From assembly GCA_040255215.1 (NCBI GenBank), contig JBDZUM010000116.1, positions 1-13,373 on the forward strand: a stretch of 13,373 nucleotides of DNA, written 5' to 3'. The position numbers and the translations under genes are program-made. How positions within the stretch are numbered: position 1 is the stretch's first letter; each line of letters starts with the position of its first letter. Origin of the DNA: JAQSWP01 sp040255215. Its GTDB lineage: Bacteria > Pseudomonadota > Alphaproteobacteria > Reyranellales > JAQSWP01. The notes beneath the pieces were generated by a model. The model saw only the letters and a program-made list of their open reading frames with translations. It was not told where the DNA came from and did no database searches. Of the stretch, positions 1 to 9,266 are shown piece after piece.

Positions 1-107
1 AGCCGCTGGGCCAGGACAAGCGGGTGCCGACCCTGCTGTTCAACGGCTACGGCGAACAGGTGGCGCATCTCTACAAGGGGCTGGAGGGCGAACGCCTCTA
101 CATGTAG
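1..107 (+). CDS. C-terminal fragment of an unrecognised protein
   Basis: The reading frame is open from position 3 to a TAG at 105-107 and gives the last 34 residues of a protein, starting PLGQDKRVPTLLFNG and ending GEQVAHLYKGLEGERLYM. The 5' part lies outside the window. The codons have the G/C-rich third positions seen in the neighbouring genes, and a co-directional gene starts 81 bp downstream, so this looks like a genuine gene end. I do not recognise the family from this short tail and assign no function. Confidence 0.55.
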   Translation, partial: PLGQDKRVPTLLFNGYGEQVAHLYKGLEGERLYM

Positions 108-121
108 GCGCCGCCGCCGGT

Positions 122-151
122 TCGACTTTCTGCGGCCCGTTGCGGTAGCAT
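122..151 (+). promoter_or_regulatory. possible weak sigma70-type promoter before the CoA-transferase gene
   Basis: TCGACT (122-127, four of six matches to TTGACA) is followed after 18 bp by TAGCAT (146-151, four of six matches to TATAAT), placing a start near 158, about 30 nt before the ATG at 189. The match is modest. Read-through from the upstream gene is an alternative. Confidence 0.25.
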
Positions 152-188
152 CGCCGGCAAGGAAATCGCCGGCGGGAGTGCGACGCGC

Positions 189-1331
189 ATGCAGCTCAAG
201 GGCATCAAGGTAGTCGAGTTCGGCGCCAATCTCGCCGGACCGTTCTGCGGCCAGATTCTGGCCGATCTCGGCGCCGAGGTGGTGAAAGTCGAGCGGCCTT
301 CCGGCGACGACTGCCGGCTATGGGGCCCGCCCTTCGTCGGCGATTCCTCCGTGAGCTTCGTCGCCATCAATCGCGGCAAGAAATCGGTGACCGTCGATCT
401 CGACGACGAAGCCCAGCGCGAAGCGCTGATCCGGCTGATCGGCGATGCCGACATCTACCTGCACAACATGCGGGCCGGCGTGATGGAGAAGTTCGGCATC
501 GACGGCAAGGCGATGACCACCCGCTTTCCGCGACTGATCTACGCCGATGTCAGCGCCTTCGGCCATCTCGGCCCCATGGCACGCAAGCCCGGCTACGAGC
601 CGCTGCTGCAGGCCTTCTCGGGCCTGGTCAGCGTCAACGGCGATCCTTCCGGCCCGCCAGCGCGCATCGGCGCCTCTGTCGTCGATTACGGCACCGGCAT
701 GTGGACCGCGATCGGCGTTCTGGCCGCGCTGGTGGCGCGGGCGCAGACGGGGCGCGGCTGCGTCGTCAACACCTCGCTGTTCGAAACCGCCCTGATGTGG
801 ATGAGCACCCATGTCGCGGCCTACACCGCGTCCGGCAAACTGCCGCAGCGCCAGGGCACCGGCCATCCGCAGCTGACGCCCTATCAGGCCTTCGAAACCG
901 CCAACGGGCCGCTGATGGTCACGCCGGGCAACGACCGGCTATGGACGAAATTCTGCGAGGGGCTCGGCCGGCCGGAATGGCCGCGCGATCCGCGCTTCGT
1001 CGACAACCGCTCCCGCGCCGGCCATCGCGAATTGCTGCTGGGCATGATCGGGGAGATCATGAAGTCCGACACCAAGGAGAACTGGGCGGCGAAACTCGAC
1101 GCGCTCGGCGTGCCCTGCGGCCCGATCAACCGGGTCGACGAGGTGTTGCAGGCGGCGCAGACCGCGGCCCTCGGCATCGTCGATCGCAGCATCGATGGCA
1201 ACACCGCGTTCACCCATGCGCCGGTCTCCTTCGACGGGGTGCGGGCCGCCACGGCCGGCGGCGCGCCAGCCATCGGTGCGGACACGCGGGACGTCCTGCA
1301 CCTCGCCACCTCCGGCCGGGCCGCCGAATAA
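189..1331 (+). CDS. CaiB/BaiF family (class III) CoA-transferase
   Basis: This is a full-length 380-residue protein of the class III CoA-transferase family, which moves CoA between an acyl-CoA and a free carboxylic acid in the cytoplasm. The N-terminus (GIKVVEFGANLAGPFCGQILADLGAEVVKVERPSGD) is the family's standard opening. The segment ASVVDYGTGMWTAIGVLAAL (residues 162-181) places Asp166 at the position of the catalytic aspartate that forms the acyl anhydride in formyl-CoA transferase. The following ARAQTGRGCVVNTSLFETAL and the C-terminal LGVPCGPINRVDEVL (306-320) are also typical. The ATG at 189 has a GGGAG Shine-Dalgarno at 174-178, ten bases upstream. No acyl-CoA dehydrogenase, decarboxylase or hydratase gene lies beside it in the window, so the substrate cannot be inferred; annotations such as alpha-methylacyl-CoA racemase or formyl-CoA transferase would be guesses. 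Confidence 0.93.
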   Translation: MQLKGIKVVEFGANLAGPFCGQILADLGAEVVKVERPSGDDCRLWGPPFVGDSSVSFVAINRGKKSVTVDLDDEAQREALIRLIGDADIYLHNMRAGVMEKFGIDGKAMTTRFPRLIYADVSAFGHLGPMARKPGYEPLLQAFSGLVSVNGDPSGPPARIGASVVDYGTGMWTAIGVLAALVARAQTGRGCVVNTSLFETALMWMSTHVAAYTASGKLPQRQGTGHPQLTPYQAFETANGPLMVTPGNDRLWTKFCEGLGRPEWPRDPRFVDNRSRAGHRELLLGMIGEIMKSDTKENWAAKLDALGVPCGPINRVDEVLQAAQTAALGIVDRSIDGNTAFTHAPVSFDGVRAATAGGAPAIGADTRDVLHLATSGRAAE

Positions 1332-1334
1332 GCC

Positions 1335-1365
1335 AAAAAAAACCCCTAAGCCAATGGCTTAGGGG
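1335..1365 (-). terminator. intrinsic terminator of the candidate sRNA
   Basis: A perfect 10-bp stem, CCCCTAAGCC / GGCTTAGGGG, with a 3-base loop (1343-1365) is followed on the minus strand by eight consecutive Ts (1342-1335). On the plus strand the A-tract precedes the hairpin and no T-tract follows it, so it ends minus-strand transcription. It lies three bases beyond the CoA-transferase stop and 205 bp past the lysR stop, which is unusually far for a terminator serving only lysR. Confidence 0.9.
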
Positions 1366-1488
1366 CAAGTCAAACAGGGAGGCTTCACGTCTGGGAGACG
1401 TAGGATCGAGAGATCCTTGGTCCCGAACTCGCGCCGGGACCCCAAGTTCCACCGAAGCAGCGTTGCTGCGTCGCAACAGAACCTGCTT
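1335..1488 (-). ncRNA. candidate AbcR/alpha-r15-like trans-acting small RNA
   Basis: Read on the minus strand, this intergenic stretch folds by eye into consecutive perfect or near-perfect hairpins. They are AAGCAG/CTGCTT enclosing GTTGC/GCAAC (1488-1455); GGTCCCG/CGGGACC extended by CTT/AAG (1446-1416); AGGATC/GATCCT with a TCTC loop (1417-1402, sharing two bases with the previous stem's extension); and ACGTCT/AGACGT around CCC (1401-1387). A linker with CCTCCC (1382-1377) then leads into an intrinsic terminator. A promoter and a LysR-type palindrome lie just upstream. No convincing ORF fits. Stem loops displaying CUCCC anti-Shine-Dalgarno motifs and a terminal hairpin match the plan of the alphaproteobacterial AbcR/alpha-r15 sRNAs, which pair with ABC-transporter mRNAs with Hfq. 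The neighbouring gene resembles LsrB/VtlR, the known activator of abcR genes. Family membership is inference. The 5' end could be tens of bases further in, since AbcR RNAs are usually nearer 110-120 nt. Confidence 0.7.
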
Positions 1489-1493
1489 GATAA

Positions 1494-1522
1494 ATAGTCC
1501 TTTGCCCTTGGTTTACTATCAA
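1494..1522 (-). promoter_or_regulatory. predicted sigma70-type promoter of the sRNA
   Basis: On the minus strand TTGATA (1522-1517, five of six matches to TTGACA) is separated by 17 bp from GACTAT (1499-1494, three of six matches), with ACTATT and CTATTT as overlapping alternatives. The start would fall near 1487, at the base of the first hairpin. The surrounding stretch (1491-1530) is markedly more A/T-rich than the window average. Confidence 0.5.
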
Positions 1523-1535
1523 AATTTGGGCAATT

Positions 1536-1560
1536 CAGGCATGCGCGCGATTCATGCCTG
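1536..1560 (-). promoter_or_regulatory. palindromic LysR-type operator (T-N11-A box)
   Basis: CAGGCATG (1536-1543) and CATGCCTG (1553-1560) form a perfect 8-bp inverted repeat across 9 bp. The inner bases satisfy the LysR-family T-N11-A rule inside an otherwise perfect dyad. Its centre at 1548 is about 61 bp upstream of the predicted sRNA start, the usual position of the LysR recognition site for activation. It lies 10 bp past the lysR stop, and there is no adjoining T-tract, so a terminator is less likely. The obvious candidate ligand is the LysR protein encoded immediately upstream. Confidence 0.6.
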
Positions 1561-1570
1561 TGTCAAAAAA

Positions 1571-2467
1571 TCAAAACGGAGTTTCGGCGACCTTCTTGAG
1601 GAGGAAATCGCGGAACACCGCCACCCGCTTCGAGTGCCGCAGCTCCTCGGGATAGGTGAAGTAGACGTCGATGATGCGTTCGGGCACCTGCGGCAGCACG
1701 CGCACCAGCTTCGACGACTCGCGGGCCAGATAGTCGGGGATCGAGGCGATGCCCAGCCCGCTCTCGCAGGCCCGGAACATGCCGTAGATGTTGTTGACCC
1801 GCAGCACGACGTGGCGCGCGACGGTCTCCGCATCGCCGGTTCCTTCGCGCAGCAGCCAGTTCATGTCGTCGACCGGCGCGCGCGCGTCCTCGCCGAAGAT
1901 GATGACGTGGTGGCGGTCGAGATCGGCCACCGTCTCCGGCTTGCCGTTCTGGGCGATGTATTCCTGCGAGGCGTAGACGTGGCTGTGCACCTGCATCAGG
2001 TGACGCTGCACGAGGCCCGGCTGGCGCGGCATGGCGAAACGGATCGCCACGTCGGCCTCGCGCATGCCGAGATCGAGCTCCTGGTCCGACAGCAGCATGC
2101 TGACTTCGATGTCGGGATAGAGCTTGATGAACTCGTGGATCTGCGGCGTCAGCCACAGCGACCCCAGCCCGACCGTGGTGGTCACCTTGAGCCGGCCGCT
2201 GGGCTGGTCCTGGCTGGCTTTCAGCAGCGTCTCGGTCATCGAGACCTTGCCGGCCATCTCGCGCACCGTGCGATACAGCAATTCGCCCTGCTCGGTCAGG
2301 ATCAGACCGCGGGCATGGCGATGGAACAGCATGACGCCGAGCTGCTCCTCGAGCGCGCCGATCTGGCGGCTGATCGCCGACTGCGAAAGTTTCAGCGACT
2401 GGCCGGCATGCGTGAAGCTGCCGGCGTCCGCCACGGCGTGGAATATTCGCAGCTTGTCCCAATCCAT
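1571..2467 (-). CDS. lsrB: LysR-type transcriptional regulator, LsrB/VtlR-like
   Basis: This 298-residue protein has the usual LysR length. Residues 1-60 are the winged helix-turn-helix (KLRIFHAVADAGSFTHAGQ, then LSQSAISRQIGALEEQLG and LFHRHARGLILTEQGELL). A linker helix and a periplasmic-binding-protein-like effector domain (about 90-290) follow. It starts 27 bp after the trxB stop on the same strand, so the two are probably cotranscribed. The trxB-lysR pairing beside an Lrp gene and upstream of greA/carAB is the neighbourhood of lsrB in rhizobia, a regulator of redox stress, surface polysaccharide and abcR sRNAs. The symbol rests on this synteny and general resemblance, not on an alignment. 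Only one cysteine is present, Cys234 in YGMFRACESGLGI, close to the position of the redox-sensitive Cys238 reported for rhizobial LsrB. The Shine-Dalgarno is weak (GGGA about 11 bases before the ATG). Translational coupling to trxB is possible. Confidence 0.88.
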   Translation of the reverse strand: MDWDKLRIFHAVADAGSFTHAGQSLKLSQSAISRQIGALEEQLGVMLFHRHARGLILTEQGELLYRTVREMAGKVSMTETLLKASQDQPSGRLKVTTTVGLGSLWLTPQIHEFIKLYPDIEVSMLLSDQELDLGMREADVAIRFAMPRQPGLVQRHLMQVHSHVYASQEYIAQNGKPETVADLDRHHVIIFGEDARAPVDDMNWLLREGTGDAETVARHVVLRVNNIYGMFRACESGLGIASIPDYLARESSKLVRVLPQVPERIIDVYFTYPEELRHSKRVAVFRDFLLKKVAETPF

Positions 2468-2494
2468 TGCGTTGCCGTCCCGTGATGCGTTTGG

Positions 2495-3463
2495 TTATTG
2501 CGCCGCCTGTCGTTCGGCGAATTCGTGCGCGGCGAGAAAGCGTTCGGCGTCCAGCGCCGCCATGCAGCCGGTGCCCGCCGCCGTCACCGCCTGGCGATAG
2601 ACCTTGTCCTGCACGTCGCCGGCGGCGAAGACGCCGGGGATGTCGGTGTTGACGGTGCCGGGCTGCACGACCAGATAGCCGCCCTCGTCCATCTTCAGCT
2701 TGCCCTTGAACAGCTCGGTATTCGGCGAATGGCCAATGGCGACGAACACGCCGTCGCAGGAGAGCGTGCGCATCTCGCCGCTGTTGACGTCGCGCAGCCG
2801 CACGCCGGTGACGACCGGTGGCGGGCCTTCGCCGACGATCTCCTCGACGACGCTGTTCCACACCACCTCGATCTTGGGATTGGCGAACAGCCGGCCCTGC
2901 AGGATCTTCTCGGCACGCAGCGAATCGCGTCGATGCACCAGCGTCACCTTGGTGGCGTGGTTGGTCAGGTAGAGCGCCTCCTCGACCGCCGTATTGCCGC
3001 CGCCGACGACCACGACCTCCTTGCCGCGGAAGAAGAACCCGTCGCAGGTGGCGCAGGCCGACACGCCGCCGCCGCGATAGGTCTCCTCGGACGGAATGCC
3101 GAGCCAGCGCGCGGTGGCGCCGGTGCTGACGATGACGCTGTCGGCGGTGTAGCGATCGCCGCTGTCGCCGATCGCCACGAACGGCCGGCGCGAGAAATCG
3201 ACCTCGACGATGAGGTCCATGATCACCCGGGCGCCGACATGCTCGGCCTGCTTCTGCATCTGCTCCATGAGCCAGGGGCCCTGGATGACCGATTCGAAGC
3301 CGGGGTAGTTCTCGACGTCGGTGGTGATGGTCAGCTGGCCGCCCGGCTGCAGCCCCTGCACCACGATCGGCGCCAAGCTGGCGCGAGCGGCATAGATCGC
3401 GGCGGTGAAGCCGGCGGGGCCGGAGCCGATGATGAGAACCTTGGTGTGATGCGTCTGGGACAT
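2495..3463 (-). CDS. trxB: thioredoxin-disulfide reductase (NADPH)
   Basis: The product, 322 residues from the chosen start, reduces thioredoxin with NADPH through FAD and an active-site dithiol in the cytoplasm. Visible signatures are the FAD-binding GSGPAG (13-18), the redox-active CATC (Cys137, Cys140), the NADPH-binding GGGNTA (154-159), HRRDSLRAEKIL, and the C-terminal FAADGDV-like segment read here as VFAAGDVQDKVYRQAVTAAG. The frame stays open 49 codons further upstream, but ATG 3463 is preferred. It has a strong GGGAGG Shine-Dalgarno (3476-3471) seven bases away, it gives the family's usual N-terminus, and the extension would cover the promoter. The gene heads a minus-strand unit with lysR and is divergent from the Lrp-type gene. 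Confidence 0.97.
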   Translation of the reverse strand: MSQTHHTKVLIIGSGPAGFTAAIYAARASLAPIVVQGLQPGGQLTITTDVENYPGFESVIQGPWLMEQMQKQAEHVGARVIMDLIVEVDFSRRPFVAIGDSGDRYTADSVIVSTGATARWLGIPSEETYRGGGVSACATCDGFFFRGKEVVVVGGGNTAVEEALYLTNHATKVTLVHRRDSLRAEKILQGRLFANPKIEVVWNSVVEEIVGEGPPPVVTGVRLRDVNSGEMRTLSCDGVFVAIGHSPNTELFKGKLKMDEGGYLVVQPGTVNTDIPGVFAAGDVQDKVYRQAVTAAGTGCMAALDAERFLAAHEFAERQAAQ

Positions 3464-3489
3464 ACCCGCCCCTCCCGAATGAGGGTCAT

Positions 3490-3518
3490 AACATATGTCC
3501 CGTGCAGTATTGCCGCAA
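3490..3518 (-). promoter_or_regulatory. predicted trxB promoter
   Basis: On the minus strand TTGCGG (3518-3513) and TATGTT (3495-3490, four of six matches to TATAAT) are separated by exactly 17 bp. Transcription would begin near 3483, giving a 5' leader of about 20 nt before the trxB ATG that includes its Shine-Dalgarno. Confidence 0.5.
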
Positions 3519-3554
3519 GCATGCGGAAAAATCAGAGCTTGTGGATGGTTGAGC

Positions 3555-3588
3555 GCGCAATTTTCGGTCTGGAGCGCAATTTTATTGC
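3555..3588. promoter_or_regulatory. candidate Lrp/AsnC-type operator in the divergent trxB/Lrp region
   Basis: GCGCAATTTT occurs twice, at 3555-3564 and 3574-3583, a 19-bp period. The second copy continues into a 13-bp palindrome GCAAT-TTT-ATTGC (3576-3588). A/T-centred dyads of about 13-15 bp are typical of Lrp/AsnC-family sites, and these regulators often bind phased repeats in their own promoter. The site lies 52 bp upstream of the Lrp-type start codon and between the two divergent genes. A weak promoter for the Lrp gene (TTGCTG 3585-3590, CATAGA 3608-3613, 17-bp spacer) would overlap it, consistent with autorepression. Binding is inference. Confidence 0.4.
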
Positions 3589-3639
3589 TGACGAAGACCG
3601 ATTCTGGCATAGAACGGCCGTGATCTGGAGGCCGCGCCC

Positions 3640-4082
3640 ATGAGCCGTGTAAAGCTCGACCGCATCGACCGTCGTATTCTCAGCGATCTGCAGGAACACG
3701 GTCGAATGACCAATGTCGAGTTGGCCAAGCGCGCCGGCATATCGGCGCCGCCCTGCCTGCGGCGGGTGCGGGCGCTGGAAAAGGCCGGCTTCATCCGCGG
3801 CTACCATGCCGACCTCAATGCCGAGGCGCTGGGATACTCGGTGACGGTGTTCGCGCTGGTCGGCCTGACCAGCCAGGCCGAGGCCGATCTCAAGGCGTTC
3901 GAGACGCTGGTCAGTTCCTGGCCGCAGGTGCGCGAGTGCCACATGCTGGCCGGGGAAAGCGACTTCCTGCTGAAGATCGTCGCCGAGGACTGGGACTCCT
4001 ACCAGAAGTTCCTGACCACGCGGCTGACCGCCGCGCCGAATGTCAGCCACGTCAAGTCGTCGCTCGGCATCCGCTCGTCCAA
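3640..4082 (+). CDS. Lrp/AsnC family transcriptional regulator (3' end lost in gap)
   Basis: This protein, 147 residues to the gap, opens with the Lrp-type helix-turn-helix (KLDRIDRRILSDLQEHGRMT, then NVELAKRAGISAPPCLRRVRALEKAGFIRGYHADLN, about residues 5-60). A RAM/AsnC ligand-binding domain follows (about 66-140, with VRECHMLAGESDFLLKIVAEDW). Family members run to about 150-160 residues, so only some 5-12 residues should be hidden by the Ns. The ATG has a GGAGG Shine-Dalgarno (3627-3631) eight bases upstream. It is divergent from trxB and convergent with greA. Such proteins sense amino acids and control local or global metabolism; the effector cannot be read from the sequence. Any continuation of this frame across the Ns is meaningless. 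Confidence 0.93.
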
Positions 4083-4182
4083 NNNNNNNNNNNNNNNNNN
4101 NNNNNNNNNNNNNNNNNNNNNNNNNNNNNNNNNNNNNNNNNNNNNNNNNNNNNNNNNNNNNNNNNNNNNNNNNNNNNNNNNN
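4083..4182. other. assembly gap (100 Ns)
   Basis: Exactly 100 undetermined bases separate the truncated 3' ends of two convergent genes, the Lrp-type regulator and greA. Exactly 100 is a common placeholder length, so the true size is unknown. Any terminator shared by the two genes would lie here. Confidence 0.98.
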
Positions 4183-4580
4183 CCGATCATGGCGCGGCCG
4201 GTCGGCGAGGTGATCGAGATCAGCCCCTTGCTGAGATCGGCCTCGTGCGCGCCGACGATCTTGTAGGTCACCTTCTCTTCGGTGTCCTCGTCGATCAGCT
4301 TGACGGTGGCGCCGAACTTCACGGTCTTGCCCGACAGCTTGGAGACGTCGATGACGTCGGCGCGCGAGATGATGTCCTCGAGCTCGCCGAGGCGGCCTTC
4401 GATGAAGCTCTGGCGCTCGCGCGCGGCATGGTATTCGGCGTTCTCCGACAGATCGCCATGGGATCGGGCTTCGGAGATGGCCTTGATAACCGCTGGCCGC
4501 TCGACGGATTTCAGCCGCTTGAGCTCTTCCTCAAGCGTACGAAATCCATCCGGAGTCATCGGTATCCTGTCCAACGCCAC
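4183..4580 (-). CDS. greA: transcription elongation factor GreA (C-terminus lost in gap)
   Basis: GreA enters the secondary channel of RNA polymerase and stimulates cleavage of backtracked RNA. The visible 132 residues comprise the N-terminal coiled coil (about 1-77), with the tip acidic residues in ARSHGDLSENAEYHAARERQ (Asp43, Glu46), and most of the C-terminal FKBP-like domain (VKFGATVKLIDEDTEEKVTYKIVG, then DLSKGLISITSPTGRAMI). About 25 terminal residues, normally containing the PGG motif, are missing in the Ns. The start is a GTG at 4580-4578, chosen because GGGAGG (4594-4589) lies eight bases upstream and because IPMTPDGF at residues 6-13 matches the family register. An ATG directly after that Shine-Dalgarno (4588-4586) is too close and out of frame. 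It is co-directional with carAB but 186 bp downstream with its own promoter candidate. Confidence 0.96.
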
Positions 4581-4622
4581 GCCGTCATCCTCCCTTCGGT
4601 CCTGCGGACTCGCCCGCGAAAA

Positions 4623-4650
4623 AGCCTAGCATCTCCGGGCAGGCCTGCAA
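4623..4650 (-). promoter_or_regulatory. possible greA promoter
   Basis: On the minus strand TTGCAG (4650-4645) and TAGGCT (4628-4623) are separated by 16 bp, giving a start near 4616 and a leader of about 36 nt before the GTG. The -35 context CTTGCA is common in alphaproteobacterial promoters; the -10 is weak. Confidence 0.35.
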
Positions 4651-4737
4651 GCCGGGCTATTGTCCCCAGCCCGCCGACCACGCCTGCGGGGCGCAAAAGG
4701 CGACCAGACTCAAACGATTAGAACGGAATTCGTTCCC

Positions 4738-4753
4738 CGCCCGGGACCGGGCG
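4738..4753. other. GC-rich palindrome downstream of carB
   Basis: CGCCCGGGACCGGGCG is a 7-bp inverted repeat around two bases, 14 bp beyond the carB stop. A second, weaker dyad, GAACG-N5-CGTTC (4721-4735), lies beside it. No T-tract follows on either strand. It may stabilise the carB transcript end or help factor-dependent termination, but it is not a canonical intrinsic terminator. Confidence 0.3.
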
Positions 4754-4766
4754 CAACCGTCCCGTC

Positions 4767-8012
<3,246 letters not shown>

Positions 8013-8019
8013 CGGCCGA

Positions 8020-9210
8020 TCAGCCTTTCTTCTTGTTCTTCTCGATCATCTCGACGAAACGCTCGAAGAGATAATGGCTGTCTTCCGGGCCGGGCGAGGC
8101 TTCGGGATGGTACTGCACCGAGAAGACCGGCTTGTCGGTCAGGCGCAGGCCTTCGTTGCAGCCGTCGAACAGCGAGACATGCGTGACCTCGACGTTCTTC
8201 GGCAGCGTCTCGGACATGACGCAGAAGCCGTGGTTCTGGCTAGTGATCTCGACCTTGCCGGTGGTCAGGTCCTTGACCGGGTGGTTGGCGCCGCGATGGC
8301 CCTTGTCCATCTTTTGCGTCGTGCCGCCCAGCGCCAGCGCCAGCATCTGATGCCCGAGGCAGATGCCGAAAGTCGGCATGCCACTGTCGACGATCTGCCT
8401 GATCACCGGCACGGCGTATTTGCCCGTGGCCGCCGGATCGCCGGGGCCGTTGGCCAGGAACACGCCATCCGGCTTGTGCCGCATGATGTCTTCGTAGCTC
8501 GCCGTCGCCGGCACCACCGTAACCTTGCAGCCGGCCGAAGCGAGGCAGCGCAGAATGTTGCGCTTGGCGCCGAAATCGACCGCCACGACGTGATGGCGCG
8601 GCTTGTCGAGCTTGCCGTAGCCCTTGCCGAGCTGCCACTGCGTCTCGTCCCAGCCATAGGTCTGGCGGGTGGTCACTTCGCCCGCCAGATCCATGCCCTC
8701 GAGCCCCGGCCAGGCGCGGGCCTGCTGCAGGGCGGCGGGGATGTCGAACTTGCCGTCGACGGCATGCACCAGAACGCCGGTCGGCGCGCCGGCGTCGCGG
8801 ATGCGCCGGGTCAGCTGGCGGGTATCGACCCCGGCGATGCCCGGCAGGTCGTTGGCGCGCAGCCACTCGTCGAAGCGGCGCGTGGCGCGCCAGTTGGCGG
8901 GCTCGGTGATGTCCAGCCGCAGCACCACACCGCGGGCCGCCGGCGAGGTCGTCTCGACGTCCTCGGGATTGGCGCCGACATTGCCGATATGCGGGAAGGT
9001 GAAAGTGATGATTTGGCCGGCATAGGAGGGATCGGTGCAGATCTCCTGGTAGCCGGTCATGGAGGTGTTGAAACAGACTTCGCCGACCGTGGTCTTTTGC
9101 GCCCCGATTCCCCTGCCCCAGAAAACCGTGCCATCGGCCAGAACGAGGGCGGCCGTGGCATTTTCCGGCGCGGCCTGTTGCGCGGCGCCTTCGGTCTTGG
9201 GAAGGTCCAT
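8020..9210 (-). CDS. carA: carbamoyl-phosphate synthase small (glutamine amidotransferase) subunit
   Basis: The product, 396 residues from the chosen start, hydrolyses glutamine and passes ammonia to CarB. The N-terminal domain is typical (ALVLADGTVFWGRGIGA, then GEVCFNTSMTGYQEICTDPS). The C-terminal class I amidotransferase domain carries the nucleophile Cys284 in FGICLGHQM and the His368/Glu370 pair in VQYHPEASPGPEDS, with FLANGPGDP before them. The frame stays open 26 codons further upstream to an ATG at 9288, but that start would overlap a strong promoter match. ATG 9210 is therefore preferred, giving a normal length, although its Shine-Dalgarno is weak (GGAT). It is the first gene of the carAB operon and divergent from yqeY. 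Confidence 0.96.
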   Translation of the reverse strand: MDLPKTEGAAQQAAPENATAALVLADGTVFWGRGIGAQKTTVGEVCFNTSMTGYQEICTDPSYAGQIITFTFPHIGNVGANPEDVETTSPAARGVVLRLDITEPANWRATRRFDEWLRANDLPGIAGVDTRQLTRRIRDAGAPTGVLVHAVDGKFDIPAALQQARAWPGLEGMDLAGEVTTRQTYGWDETQWQLGKGYGKLDKPRHHVVAVDFGAKRNILRCLASAGCKVTVVPATASYEDIMRHKPDGVFLANGPGDPAATGKYAVPVIRQIVDSGMPTFGICLGHQMLALALGGTTQKMDKGHRGANHPVKDLTTGKVEITSQNHGFCVMSETLPKNVEVTHVSLFDGCNEGLRLTDKPVFSVQYHPEASPGPEDSHYLFERFVEMIEKNKKKG

Positions 9211-9266
9211 GGTGATCCAAACGGTATGGCGGAGGCCCGCGCGGCGAGAGCGGGCAAACGCCGGGG

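Noticed and set aside
1381..1455. A tRNA gene, suggested by GTTCGGGACC beside GGTCCCG on the minus strand
   Set aside because: The T-arm-like element lacks a matching acceptor stem, anticodon arm and D arm. The stems are sequential hairpins, not a cloverleaf.
1536..1560. The palindrome as the lysR transcription terminator
   Set aside because: No T-tract follows it on the minus strand (AATTGCCCAAATTTT instead). The true minus-strand terminator with eight Ts is at 1365-1335.
1538..1566. TTGACA at 1566-1561 (minus strand) as the -35 of the sRNA promoter
   Set aside because: The hexamer is perfect, but the sequence 17-18 bp downstream (CATGCC/ATGCCT) is not a -10, and the palindrome at 1536-1560 occupies the spacer. 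The TTGATA/GACTAT pair further down fits better.
320..2485. A 721-residue plus-strand open frame running through the CoA-transferase gene, the sRNA region and antisense to lysR
   Set aside because: It is out of frame with a clear CoA-transferase and antisense to a clear lysR. Its translation is Arg/Ala/Gly-rich without any domain signature, as expected for shadow frames in high-GC DNA.
3461..3610. N-terminal extension of TrxB by 49 residues
   Set aside because: The extension has no family match and would cover the predicted promoter and the strong GGGAGG site that serves the ATG at 3463.
3640..4721. Open frames spanning the run of Ns
   Set aside because: They join unrelated sequence through undetermined bases. 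The real genes on either side are convergent and both end inside the gap.
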